Source: Nostoc sp. CHAB 5836
GTDB lineage: Bacteria; Cyanobacteriota; Cyanobacteriia; Cyanobacteriales; Nostocaceae
Direction: 5' to 3'
DNA length: 61,505 bases
NCBI RefSeq assembly: GCF_020829445.1
Contig: NZ_JAIVFV010000023.1
Coordinates: 1 to 61,505, forward strand
Part shown: piece by piece, positions 44,419 through 53,416 of the stretch
Layout: each line of letters starts with the position of its first letter
Position numbering within the stretch: position 1 is the first letter of the stretch
The notes under the pieces: generated by a model
What the model saw: only the letters and a program-made list of their open reading frames with translations
Told to the model about the DNA's origin: nothing
Databases searched by the model: none
Program-made: the position numbers and the translations under genes

Positions 44419-45993
44419 CTAAAATCTCCCAATTGAGCTTTGTTCTTCAGAAAATCCAGTTGCATCACCTTCTTTGAGAAATCCACTGTAGGCTTCCATG
44501 CCGTGTTCGCCGATATCCAAACCTTCTAGCTCCTCTTCTTTGGATACTCTAATACCTAAAGTTGCTTTGAGTACTAGCCAAAAGATACTACTAAGTAAAA
44601 CCGTGAAACCACCTACGGAGACAACGCCCAGTAGTTGAACACCGAACTGCCCAAATCCACCACCTGCAAATAAACCTTTTGCTGGGCCAAGTGCCTCACC
44701 ATACCAAGAATAAACACCAGGGCCAACAGACCATAAACCCACTGCAAGAGTTCCCCAGGTACCACAAACTAGGTGAACTGAGGTAGCTCCCACCGGATCA
44801 TCAATGCCAAGTTTGTCAAAGAATGTTACAGAGAAAACTACCAGTACTCCAGCAATCAAGCCAATGATAAAAGAACTGCCAATACTGACGTAGGCACAAG
44901 ATGCTGTAATCCCAACCAACCCAGCCAAAATACCATTGATAATCATTGACAAGTCTGGTTTACCTAAGTACAACCAAGCGGTGACGGTGGCTGCAATCCC
45001 ACCAACGGCACCAGCCATGTTGGTTGTTAAAGCAATGTGAGTAATCGCACCAGGATCAGCAGCCATCACAGAACCAGGGTTAAAACCAAACCAGCCCAAC
45101 CAGAGTATCAAACAGCCTAAAGTGGCAATACTCATGTTGTGACCAGGCATAGCAACGACTTGCCGATCTTGATATTTACCAATGCGTGGCCCAAGAAATG
45201 CTGCTCCCATTAAAGCTGCCCAGCCACCTACGGAGTGAACCACCGTAGAACCGGCAAAATCCCAAAAGCCTTTATCTGCTAGCCAACCAGCCCCCCAAAT
45301 CCAGTGTCCGGTAATGGGGTAGAGAATACCTACAAGTAACAGGCTGAAAATTAAGAAGTCAACAAACTTAATTCGTTCGGCGACTGCACCAGAAACTATT
45401 GTTGCGGCTGTCCCAGCAAATACTAGCTGGAATAAAAATTTGGCAGCTAGGGGTACACCAGCCCAACTAATGCCATCGAAGACACCTTTATAGGCTTCTC
45501 CTGTGGCGGGACTGTTATCTGCACCTCCTAAGAAAAACCCATTCAATCCAATGAAATCGTTGCCATCACCAAACATTAAGCCAAAACCGATCGCCCAAAA
45601 GGCAACGGTGGCTAGAGCAAATACAATCAAGTTTTTGGAAAGAACGTTGACAGCATTTTTCTGGCGACAGAAGCCGGTTTCTAACATACAAAAACCAGCG
45701 TTCATGAAGAACACTAAAAAGGCTGCGATCGCAACCCATAGGGTGTCAATAGCAACTTTGAGTTCTGCTGTCGTTGGCCCTGCGGCTGGAGTTTGGGCAA
45801 CTGCGACATAACCCCAACCCAACACAATCAGACAAGCTAGAGGTAAACAAGCTTGCCAACTGGGAGAGAGTCCCTTAATCAGATTAGATAGCTTGACCTG
45901 GGAATTGGATTGTGAGTTGATAGCGTAATTTCTTGCAGAAAGATGCCTATTTTTTGTTTTCGATTTTTGTTTGTACATGAATTTGAGCGTCAT
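44419..45993 (-). CDS. amt: Ammonium transporter
   Basis: Channel-type ammonium uptake in the plasma membrane. 524 residues: an N-terminal hydrophilic extension, a signal-like helix (residues 45-67, ending [10 protein letters not shown]), then eleven membrane helices with [58 protein letters not shown] and [16 protein letters not shown] (pore His). The C-terminal cytoplasmic tail [15 protein letters not shown] is the GlnK-interacting region. The ATG directly abuts GGAGG, so an internal ATG five codons on may be used. No clear NtcA box (GTA-N8-TAC) was seen in the 200 bases upstream. Confidence 0.96.
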   Translation of the reverse strand: MTLKFMYKQKSKTKNRHLSARNYAINSQSNSQVKLSNLIKGLSPSWQACLPLACLIVLGWGYVAVAQTPAAGPTTAELKVAIDTLWVAIAAFLVFFMNAGFCMLETGFCRQKNAVNVLSKNLIVFALATVAFWAIGFGLMFGDGNDFIGLNGFFLGGADNSPATGEAYKGVFDGISWAGVPLAAKFLFQLVFAGTAATIVSGAVAERIKFVDFLIFSLLLVGILYPITGHWIWGAGWLADKGFWDFAGSTVVHSVGGWAALMGAAFLGPRIGKYQDRQVVAMPGHNMSIATLGCLILWLGWFGFNPGSVMAADPGAITHIALTTNMAGAVGGIAATVTAWLYLGKPDLSMIINGILAGLVGITASCAYVSIGSSFIIGLIAGVLVVFSVTFFDKLGIDDPVGATSVHLVCGTWGTLAVGLWSVGPGVYSWYGEALGPAKGLFAGGGFGQFGVQLLGVVSVGGFTVLLSSIFWLVLKATLGIRVSKEEELEGLDIGEHGMEAYSGFLKEGDATGFSEEQSSIGRF

Positions 45994-46230
45994 CCTCCAA
46001 ACTATCCTTAAACTAGGGAAAAACTAGCGTCCGAAGTGATCACCAGTGGTTTTTGATATTTTTTTGTTTAGACCACTTCTTTAAAAGCCCGAAACTTAAA
46101 TAACCTTAATAAGAGTTTAAGAAACTATTGGCATATCTGTAAATATTTTTTATAGTTCTTCGTAAGAAAATTATGATCTAATTTCTAAAATAGTCAAGTC
46201 TTCTTCACTTAATCTTTAATATTTTCAAAA

Positions 46231-46325
46231 AGACATAGGAGTGAAAATGAATCTAGAGACGTAGCACTGCTACGTCTCTACAAGGGTTCTGGATAACGCA
46301 TATTTAATTTCTATCCAGATGTCTA
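46231..46325. repeat. MITE-like element, TAGACATCTGGTGAAA family (inverted)
   Basis: Reverse-orientation copy. The central AGAGACGTAGCACTGCTACG hairpin is perfect. It lies in the long gap upstream of amt. Confidence 0.8.
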
Positions 46326-46474
46326 AAGAATTTTTGGCGGGAAAATTGCCCAAAATTTTCTTGTCTATATAATCTCAATAAAAAATACAGTAGGAAGTGG
46401 CAAAGGATCTGTGCAATCTGTATTATGTCTACCTGACAATGGCTGGTTTTCAGCTAAAAGCGTGATTGTTCGCT

Positions 46475-46681
46475 CTATTCGCGGTTAGGGCGATTTTTGT
46501 CTTCTTCTTCAAGAAATTGCTTGATCGCATACACATCAGACCATACGGATGCGCCGTGTTCGTAGGCATTGATCCCAATGCGATCGCCTTCAGCATGGAC
46601 ATCCTTCAAAGAAATTATGAGACTACTTCCTGTTTCACTTTTGGTAAATTTATGCGTGAATGGATAATTTTGGTAGATTAT
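46475..46681 (-). pseudogene. 3' remnant of a protein-coding gene
   Basis: A 68-codon open stretch on the minus strand without ATG: SSLIISLKDVHAEGDRIGIN then AYEHGASVWSDVYAIKQFLE and EEDKNRPNRE-stop. The composition and sharp C-terminus look like real protein, but a TAG precedes it and no start is present. Family unknown. The rest of the gap, 46326-47018, includes a CGCGCCCACCTACTTA element end near 46890. Confidence 0.45.
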
Positions 46682-47018
46682 CTATTTAGTTAAACCAAAA
46701 AACTGTATCGCTAAATACATTTTACCTTTTGTGATGAAATATAGTTTTGGATGCAACATATCAAGCAACTAAGTAAAGGGGAAAAATTATCACTGTGTAA
46801 TAAAATGTAATACCAGTAAAGAGCTTATGAATGAATCGTTCTAATCTGTTTACAAAACTCAACATATATTGATTTGATCGCGCCCACCTACTTAATCAAC
46901 CGAACATGATATCAGTTAAACTCACAAGGTTAACAAACCTAATTTCCTTAAATAAACTGGGTTTAGAGTACCTGTAATATGGGAAACTTGGCAATATTCT
47001 CTATAAACCAGATTCAAG

Positions 47019-47504
47019 ATGAGTAACACAATTTCAGATATTGCAGTTAAGACTATCAATGGTGAGGATAAACAATTAAACGACTACACCGGAAAGGTAC
47101 TCTTAATTGTGAATGTAGCATCCTACTGTGGTTATACTTCTCAATACGAGGCCCTAGAAAAGTTGAACCAGAAGTATGGAGAAGCAGGGTTACGTATTTT
47201 GGGGTTTCCTTCCAACGATTTTGGAGCGCAAGAACCAGGAAGCAATGAAGAAATTGTGCAATTCTGCACGAGTAAATATGGTATTACTTTTGAACTATTC
47301 GATAAAATTCATGCCAAAGGTTCCCAGCAGCATCCACTTTATGAGCGACTTACCAAAGCCGTTGAACCAACGGGAACTGTTGCTTGGAACTTTGAAAAAT
47401 TTTTAGTCAATAAGCAAGGTGAAGTGGTAGCTCGATTTAATAGTAGTGTCCAGCCAAATTCACCAGAGATCATTGCCATAATTGAGAAAGAATTAGCAAA
47501 ATAG
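47019..47504 (+). CDS. Glutathione peroxidase (Cys type)
   Basis: Reduces lipid or hydrogen peroxides with thioredoxin or glutathione. 161 residues: LLIVNVASYCGYTSQYEALE with Cys37 as peroxidatic residue, FPSNDFGAQEPGSNEEI (Gln) and VAWNFEKFLV (Trp, Asn), so the catalytic tetrad is complete. A second Cys in IVQFCTSKYG is the likely resolving residue, as in thioredoxin-dependent family members. Lacks a signal peptide. ATG start. It precedes an SDR gene by 130 bases. Confidence 0.95.
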   Translation: MSNTISDIAVKTINGEDKQLNDYTGKVLLIVNVASYCGYTSQYEALEKLNQKYGEAGLRILGFPSNDFGAQEPGSNEEIVQFCTSKYGITFELFDKIHAKGSQQHPLYERLTKAVEPTGTVAWNFEKFLVNKQGEVVARFNSSVQPNSPEIIAIIEKELAK

Positions 47505-47636
47505 TCATTAGGTAAAAATTTTTGTAAAATTAACTATTGACTGTTCACTCTGGGCTGTTAAATTTATTTACACCCAGTCTCTTAATTGAGAATATTCTCT
47601 CAATGAGTAGTTTAATTTATTTGTGTCTAATTTGTC

Positions 47637-48461
47637 ATGAACGTTGCAATCATTGGTTGTGGTTATGTTGGTTATAAAGTTGCTCAATACTGGCAGCAAA
47701 AGATGAATTTTGTTGTCAGCGTAACCACAACTTCCCCTGAGCGTGCCCCTGCACTACAATCAGTATCACAAAGAGTTGTCGTTACCTGCGGTAATGAGTT
47801 AGAGAGCCTAAAATCAGTTTTACAAAATCAAGATGTTGTACTTTTGAGTGTTGGTGCAAAAACTAGGGAACTTTATGAAGAAACTTATTTACAAACTGCC
47901 CAAACTTTAGTTTCATTCTTACAGCAGATTAAGAGTGTGAAACAATTAATATATACAGGCAGTTATGCGGTGTATGGTGACAGAAATGGTGTATGGGTAG
48001 ATGAAGAAACACCCCTTGCCCCCCCTAATTTAAATGCACAAATCCTCCGAAAAACAGAGGATGTGTTGCTATCAGCATCTAGCGAAAATCTCCGTGTTTG
48101 TATCTTCCGCTTAGGAGGGATTTATGGAAGTGGTAGAGAACTGTTGAAAATATTTAGTAGATATTCTGGTGCAACCCGTCCGGGAAATGGCGAGGATATC
48201 ACAAATTGGATTCATCTAGATGATATTGTTGGTGCGATAGAATTTGCCCGTCACCGTCGTTTGCAAGGGATTTACAATCTAGTCGATGATGCACACCTCA
48301 CCAGCCGAGACTTGCTAGATACCTTATTTGAAAAACATAATTTACCCAAGGTTAAATGGGATACATCTATCAAGAGTAACCGCCTATATAATGCTTGGGT
48401 ATCGAATGAAAAGCTCAAAGAGGCTGGATACCAGCTGATTCATCCACAGATAATTTTTTAG
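47637..48461 (+). CDS. Extended SDR, NAD(P)-dependent epimerase-like
   Basis: 274 residues with the Rossmann motif MNVAIIGCGYVGYKVAQYW (G-x-G-x-x-G), a YTGSYAVYGDRNGVWVDE segment in which the Tyr of the usual YxxxK is displaced (LRKTEDVLL follows), FRLGGIYGSGRELL and NWIHLDDIVGAIEFA. This fits the atypical/YeeZ-like SDR group, whose substrates are unknown. It sits 22 bases before the next hydrolase gene, likely one transcript. Confidence 0.88.
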   Translation: MNVAIIGCGYVGYKVAQYWQQKMNFVVSVTTTSPERAPALQSVSQRVVVTCGNELESLKSVLQNQDVVLLSVGAKTRELYEETYLQTAQTLVSFLQQIKSVKQLIYTGSYAVYGDRNGVWVDEETPLAPPNLNAQILRKTEDVLLSASSENLRVCIFRLGGIYGSGRELLKIFSRYSGATRPGNGEDITNWIHLDDIVGAIEFARHRRLQGIYNLVDDAHLTSRDLLDTLFEKHNLPKVKWDTSIKSNRLYNAWVSNEKLKEAGYQLIHPQIIF

Positions 48462-48483
48462 CAAGTATTAAAAACTAGGAATT

Positions 48484-49413
48484 ATGCAACCATCTACTGT
48501 AGCTAACACAACCTATTTTACAGCATCTCCTAGCCAGTTTTATCGTTGGCAAAATTATCGTTGCGCCTACGAAGTTTATCAACCAATTAATCCAACACCA
48601 GACGGTATTCCCTTACTTCTAATTCATCCGATTGGCGTAGGATTGTCGCGGCAATTTTGGCAGCGATTTTGTCGGGAATGGTATAATAATGGTCAGGGTA
48701 ATTCAATTTACAACCCTGATTTACTAGGATGTGGTGAAAGTGATATGCCTCATGTAGCTTACACTCCTAGTGATTGGGCAGAACAGTTGCAGTACTTTTT
48801 ACAAACAGTAGTGCAAAAACCTGTTATTGTAGTGGTACAAGGTGCTTTATTACCAGTTGCCATCGAATTAGTCCAAAAGGAATCAAATTTAATTGCTGGA
48901 CTGGTACTTTCTGGGCCTCCAGCGTGGGCTTTGATGACAAATAAATCACTAGAATGGCAGCAGAAAGTTATTTGGAATTTGTTAGATTCGCCTTTGGGAA
49001 ATGCTTTTTATCGCTATGCACGCACCCCAAAATTTTTACGTTCTTTCTCGACTCGTCAACTCTTTGCTTCTGAAAATGCTGTGGATGCAGAGTGGTTGAA
49101 TACATTGGTTGCAGGTGCAGAAAATCCTGAGAGTCGTCATGCAGTATTTTCTTTTTTAGCAGGGTTTTGGCGACAGGATTATACTAGTTCTATCACCTCT
49201 ATTCAGCAACCAACATTAGCCGTTATGGGCGAAACTGCATCGAGTATTAGCCAAGACAATAAAAAAGAAACACCAGATGAACGCTTGGCTGACTACCTCG
49301 CTTGTTTGCCTCAAGGTCGAGGGATAAAAGTAAATGGGCGTAATGTTTTACCCTATGAATCAACTGCTGAATTTGTAGGAGCGATCGCCACCTTTATTAA
49401 TGAAGTGTCTTAG
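48484..49413 (+). CDS. Alpha/beta-hydrolase fold protein lacking the Ser nucleophile
   Basis: 309 residues. LLLIHPIGVGLSRQFWQRF corresponds to the oxyanion-hole segment, NPDLLGCGESDMPHVAYTP to the DxxGxGxS motif and GLVLSGPPAWAL to strand 6. At the nucleophile elbow, G-x-S-x-G is replaced by VVVQGALLPVAIE, so no catalytic Ser. DERLADYLACLPQGRG follows near the end. Either it is non-catalytic or it uses another residue. Probably co-transcribed with the SDR gene. Confidence 0.85.
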   Translation: MQPSTVANTTYFTASPSQFYRWQNYRCAYEVYQPINPTPDGIPLLLIHPIGVGLSRQFWQRFCREWYNNGQGNSIYNPDLLGCGESDMPHVAYTPSDWAEQLQYFLQTVVQKPVIVVVQGALLPVAIELVQKESNLIAGLVLSGPPAWALMTNKSLEWQQKVIWNLLDSPLGNAFYRYARTPKFLRSFSTRQLFASENAVDAEWLNTLVAGAENPESRHAVFSFLAGFWRQDYTSSITSIQQPTLAVMGETASSISQDNKKETPDERLADYLACLPQGRGIKVNGRNVLPYESTAEFVGAIATFINEVS

Positions 49414-49490
49414 CCGATTGATAGTTACATTATACCAGTTCTCCCATGATAGGTTATGACTGGAATTGATTACTAAAGGCAAGGAAAATT

Positions 49491-50225
49491 ATGTTCACCA
49501 ATCGCCGAGGGCAAAGAGTTCCTAATGTTACTTTTCATACTCGCCTGAACAATGAGTGGATGGATGTGACAACCGATCAGCTATTTGCTAATAAGACAGT
49601 GGTTGTCTTCTCCTTACCAGGTGCTTATACTCCGACTTGTTCATCAACTCATCTCCCTGGTTACAACGAGTTGGCTGAGATTTTCAAACAAAATGGTGTT
49701 GATGACATTATCTGTATTTCTGTGAATGATGCCTTTGTGATGAACGAATGGGCAAAGGATCAAGAGGCAAAAAATATCACACTAATTCCTGATGGTAATG
49801 GTGAATTTACGGAAGGCATGGGGATGCTGGTAGATAAATCAGACTTGGGGTTTGGGAAGCGATCGTGGCGCTATTCTATGCTGGTAAGAGATGGTGTAGT
49901 TAACCAGATGTTTATTGAACCAGACGAGCCAGGAGATCCCTTTAAGGTGTCCGATGCTGAGACAATGCTAAGATACATCAACCCCCAAGCAGTGAAGCCT
50001 GAACTCGTTTCTCTATTTGCAAAAGTTGGTTGTCCCTTCTGCGCCCGTGCTAAGGCGATGCTCAAGGAACATGGCATTAACTACGAAGAAATTACCTTGA
50101 GTAAGGATATTACCACACGCTCTTTACGAGCAGTTACAGGTGCAACAACAGTTCCCCAAGTATTTATCGATGGTAAATTAATTGGTGGTTCTGAGGCGTT
50201 AGAAGCCTACTTCGCTGCTAAATAG
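49491..50225 (+). CDS. Peroxiredoxin-glutaredoxin fusion
   Basis: 244 residues. The N-terminal Prx5-type domain has [19 protein letters not shown] with peroxidatic Cys50, and the C-terminal glutaredoxin domain has [14 protein letters not shown] (Cys181, Cys184) and [17 protein letters not shown] for glutathione binding. The fusion lets glutathione reduce the peroxidase directly, as known for the Haemophilus-type hybrid. Cytoplasmic. With the glutathione peroxidase 2.5 kb upstream it makes a peroxide-defence cluster. ATG; a GGCAAGGAAAATT leader gives AAGGA. Confidence 0.96.
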   Translation: MFTNRRGQRVPNVTFHTRLNNEWMDVTTDQLFANKTVVVFSLPGAYTPTCSSTHLPGYNELAEIFKQNGVDDIICISVNDAFVMNEWAKDQEAKNITLIPDGNGEFTEGMGMLVDKSDLGFGKRSWRYSMLVRDGVVNQMFIEPDEPGDPFKVSDAETMLRYINPQAVKPELVSLFAKVGCPFCARAKAMLKEHGINYEEITLSKDITTRSLRAVTGATTVPQVFIDGKLIGGSEALEAYFAAK

Positions 50226-50326
50226 GGTTCAGTTGTAGCGTAGCACAGCCATCAACTGTGTTAACTTGAGGTGAAAGTCATGAGATTTTTGACCTCAGCC
50301 TGATTTGTGAGAATTGAAAGCCATAA

Positions 50327-50355
50327 ATACCTGACTTTTTTGAAAAGTCGGGTAT
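50327..50355 (+). terminator. Hairpin terminator after the Prx-Grx gene
   Basis: ATACCTGACTTTT-loop-AAAAGTCGGGTAT, a near-perfect 13-bp stem followed by CTTAATTT. About 100 bases after the stop codon. Confidence 0.6.
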
Positions 50356-50363
50356 CTTAATTT

Positions 50364-50477
50364 CCAATACGCTTGGGTTGGGGCTAAAATCCTTTGTCAA
50401 AGTCAATTTTTTTGACGAACCACAGAGGCGCAGAGGACACTGAGAGAAGAAAGAAATGCTTAACCCAAGTGTATTGG
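50364..50477. repeat. MITE-like element, CCAATACGCTTGGG family
   Basis: 114 bp, almost the same as 43266-43379. Its right flank is ACTATAAC but the left flank is CTTAATTT, so the two ends no longer match. Confidence 0.82.
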
Positions 50478-50485
50478 ACTATAAC

Positions 50486-50650
50486 CCAATACGCTTGGGT
50501 TAAGGCTAAAACTCTAAGTAAAAGTCAGTTTTTTAACGAACCGCCATCGCGTAGCGTCTCCCCTTCTCCCAAAGGGAGAGGCTAGCGCCAAGGGAGAAGG
50601 ACGCCAAGGACGCAAAGAGAAGAAAGAAATGCTTAACCCAAGCGTATTGG
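50486..50650. repeat. MITE-like element, CCAATACGCTTGGG family
   Basis: 165-bp long form, tandem to the preceding copy. ACTATAAC lies on both sides (50478-50485 and 50651-50658). Confidence 0.87.
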
Positions 50651-50743
50651 ACTATAACCTTTTCTCAGTCGTCTTGAGACGATTTTCGCTATTAGACTGG
50701 TGAATTCATTCTGAGGCGGGCTAGATGAAAATGAAATAGCCCT
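50651..50743. repeat. Right half of a CAGGGCTAT-family element
   Basis: ACTATAACCTTTTCTCAGTC through ATAGCCCTG matches the ends at 16800 and 25721; the left half is gone. A fragment ATGCTTAACCCAAGTG of another family follows. Confidence 0.7.
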
Positions 50744-50760
50744 GATGCTTAACCCAAGTG

Positions 50761-50891
50761 TAAGTACGTTGGTGCGAAAAAAGTCAAGTATGTTACGAAA
50801 CGTAAATAAGCTTAAAACCTTTACTAATGACCAATGACAAAGGACAAATGACAGCCTTAGCCAGTTAGCTTTATTTGCGCCAATCTACTTA
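50761..50891. repeat. MITE-like element, TAAGTACGTTGG family
   Basis: 131 bp, nearly identical to 10909-11039 in the same orientation. It starts in the middle of a CCAATACGCTTGGG-family right end. Confidence 0.87.
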
Positions 50892-51015
50892 TTGTCTTAA
50901 TTTCTGGTCAGTAGTTAACAAATCTTAAGATGAGTAGGTGTATTTTTGCCCAGTTACTCGGTACTGATCATCTAAAATTGATTCTCATTGAATTTCCATT
51001 TATTTAAAAGACAAT

Positions 51016-52257
51016 ATGTTTGCCAGAATTCGCCGAATTTTGAGTCAATTTTTAGGTAATTCAAGGACAATCAACAACGAACCGCTGAATAAAGTGAGTT
51101 TGATTGTCATTATTTTGATTGATATTTTTATCTTAATTAATGTTTTTAGCGGAATCGATGATATTAGCCGATGGTATATAAGTCCGACTGAGGCTTATCC
51201 ATGTTATTCAGAGTGGCAAAATTACCGGACAAAAACCACTAAAGATAAAGACTATGAAATTATTAAACTTTCATTGTTATCTTACACCAATAATCAACTA
51301 AGTTTTCAGCGAAACTATCAACAAGCCGAAACAGGACATCTGGGTAAGGTTTCTAAAACGTGCTTGCAATATGCAGATTACAAAGATAAGGTTAATAACC
51401 CTGAAAAGCAGCAAATCATCAAAACTATTGATCAGAAACAAGCAAAAATTAGTAGGTTTGAACAAGCTAATAGCACGATTAAATCTCAGTATGACTCAAC
51501 GCTTTTAGAAAAAATTGCAGGTCAGGGTCGTGAACAATCAATTAATCAAGTCAGTGCTGAAAAAGCTAAACAAGCACTAGAACAAAATAATCGCCAAATC
51601 TCTACTCTTAAACAAGAAAATTCTACTCTGAAAAATGAACTGCTTGCCAAAGCGGAAAGCGTTAATTTTCTGGCCTTTCTTCAAGATGAAAATCAATTCC
51701 AGCAAGTTGATAAAGGCTATAAGCAGGCATCATTTTGGTATCCAAGTATCCAGCTAGCTTTTCAGTCTCTTTTTCTGTTACCACTGATTCTCATTGCCTT
51801 ATTAGTTCACAAATTTGCCCAAAGAAGAGGATACGGACTAGTCTCTCTAATTAGCTGGCATTTGCTAGTTATCTTTTTTATCCCACTCATTGTTAAAATA
51901 TTTGAATTTCTGCAAATAGGTGCAATATTTAAATTTCTCTTTGAGATCATTAGCGCCATTTTTGGTGGATTAGTTTTCCTAATAAATTATATTTATATCT
52001 TGCTAATTCCCATTATAGGTTTTGGAATTATCAAGTTTTTTCAAAAATTTGTTTTTAATGCTAAAGTCCAAGCAAGCAGCAGAGTTCAAAAATCACGCTG
52101 TGTCAATTGTGCCAAGAAAATTCGACATCTTGATACTTATTGTCCGCACTGTGGTTATTATCAGTACATTGAATGTCAAAACTGTCATAATCTTACTTAT
52201 AAACATTTGTCGTACTGTAAACATTGTGGAACTTCTCAAGATTCCAGTAATTTCTAA
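51016..52257 (+). CDS. Membrane protein with coiled coil and C-terminal zinc ribbons
   Basis: 413 residues. A first membrane helix (about 28-45) precedes a hydrophilic, largely helical domain of 190 residues with a coiled coil (about 140-215, AKQALEQNNRQISTLKQENS). Three to four more membrane helices follow (about 250-345), then a cytoplasmic tail with paired CxxC motifs: CVNCAKKI, YCPHCGYYQ, CQNCHNL and YCKHCGTSQ, that is, two zinc ribbons of the double-zinc-ribbon type. Function unknown. The low GC and lack of recognised family may mean recent acquisition. The next gene starts three bases after its stop. Confidence 0.8.
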   Translation: MFARIRRILSQFLGNSRTINNEPLNKVSLIVIILIDIFILINVFSGIDDISRWYISPTEAYPCYSEWQNYRTKTTKDKDYEIIKLSLLSYTNNQLSFQRNYQQAETGHLGKVSKTCLQYADYKDKVNNPEKQQIIKTIDQKQAKISRFEQANSTIKSQYDSTLLEKIAGQGREQSINQVSAEKAKQALEQNNRQISTLKQENSTLKNELLAKAESVNFLAFLQDENQFQQVDKGYKQASFWYPSIQLAFQSLFLLPLILIALLVHKFAQRRGYGLVSLISWHLLVIFFIPLIVKIFEFLQIGAIFKFLFEIISAIFGGLVFLINYIYILLIPIIGFGIIKFFQKFVFNAKVQASSRVQKSRCVNCAKKIRHLDTYCPHCGYYQYIECQNCHNLTYKHLSYCKHCGTSQDSSNF

Positions 52258-52260
52258 TCA

Positions 52261-53061
52261 ATGAAGTCGTTGATCAGTCTTTTGAATTTAGATATGGAAA
52301 AGCTGAAAACAGTCAAGAAAGAGAGTCAGTCACCGCTTTCTTTTCTTAAAAACCTCTTGATTGCCCGTTGGCGATCGCTATTACTCCTCTTAATCGGAGT
52401 ATATTTACCTTTGCAGGTCTTTGAAATCTTGACAGTGAAGGTATGGGAGAATGAAGCGGGCTTCCCGTGGGATGTGCCGATTCTGTTAGCAGTTCATTCT
52501 ACAGCCAACCCACAGTTAGATGTTTTAGCTCTCACCCTAGCGACAATTGGGTTACCTTGGACGGCGATACCGATTTTGGGTGCGATGGCACTTATATTAT
52601 CACTACAAAGACGCTGGCGATCGCTAGCTTATTTACTCACCGCCTCAGTGGGAAGCATCATCATCAATGGCACAGCAAAGCAATTAATGCATCGAGTGCG
52701 TCCACAATTGTGGCAGTCCATTGCACTTGAGTCTAGTTTTGCATTTCCCAGCGCTCATGCCATGACCAGTATAACTCTGGTAGCAATTTTGTTATTCTTC
52801 ACTTGGGCTAGTTCTTGGCGCTGGTTGGTTCTCATATTCGGCAGCTTATATGTCATAGCTGTTGCGTGGTGTCGTCTCTATCTGGGGGTTCATTTTCCCA
52901 GTGACATTCTCGCAGGTTGGATGGTTGCATTAGGTTGGACAATTGGCGTTAGTCTAATTATCAAACCCTATACAACTCAAGTCAAATCCGTAAATGGCGA
53001 TCGCCCGGAAGATGAAACAACCTTACTCCCTGAAGAAAAAAAGTTGATGACTAAGGAGTGA
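52261..53061 (+). CDS. PAP2-family phosphatase
   Basis: 266 residues, six membrane segments. The three acid phosphatase motifs are present: KQLMHRVRP, PSAHAMTS and CRLYLGVHFPSD. Enzymes of this type dephosphorylate phosphatidate, undecaprenyl or other lipid pyrophosphates at the outer face of the membrane; the substrate is not determined. The ATG lies three bases after the preceding stop, so coupled translation is likely; another ATG 33 bases in (MEKLKTVKKE) is possible. Confidence 0.92.
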   Translation: MKSLISLLNLDMEKLKTVKKESQSPLSFLKNLLIARWRSLLLLLIGVYLPLQVFEILTVKVWENEAGFPWDVPILLAVHSTANPQLDVLALTLATIGLPWTAIPILGAMALILSLQRRWRSLAYLLTASVGSIIINGTAKQLMHRVRPQLWQSIALESSFAFPSAHAMTSITLVAILLFFTWASSWRWLVLIFGSLYVIAVAWCRLYLGVHFPSDILAGWMVALGWTIGVSLIIKPYTTQVKSVNGDRPEDETTLLPEEKKLMTKE

Positions 53062-53193
53062 GGGCAATAGGGTTCGGTTAAGAATATTTGTAGATTTGGT
53101 TGAAGGTCGTCAAACCCAACAAACCTGACAATACGTACCCTAAAAAAGGGGGGAAACTCTCAACGCTATAAGTGCTGAATAGCTTTGAATTGA

Positions 53194-53416
53194 CTAAGTA
53201 CAATATTTCATAAATTCGTAGCGAATTCTCTGCGAACCTTTGCGTTTACCTTTGCGAACCTTTGCGTTTAAATTTCAATCCTCATAGGACTTACGCAAAG
53301 GCAACGGAAAACGAACCACAGAGGACGCAGAGGCCACAGAGGAATCAGAGTTTGAGAGGGTTTTTGCGTAAGTCCTACCTCAATTCGCCACGATTTTATG
53401 CTGCATCTGTACTTAG
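53194..53416. repeat. CTAAGTACA-family element, interrupted copy
   Basis: Ends CTAAGTACAATATTTC and GCATCTGTACTTAG. It is split by the 53285-53377 element. Its right end overlaps the rtcA stop codon. The 130 bases before it carry a GGGTTCGGTTAAGAATATTT fragment. Confidence 0.82.
53285..53377. repeat. MITE-like element, TAGGACTTACGC family, nested
   Basis: 93 bp with perfect ends and a 5-bp target duplication CCTCA at 53280-53284 and 53378-53382. The unoccupied site is at about 41941-41946. Confidence 0.93.

Noticed and set aside
45994-46210. NtcA-binding site upstream of amt
   Set aside because: No GTA-N8-TAC at a suitable distance from a -10 box was found by eye, although nitrogen control would be expected.
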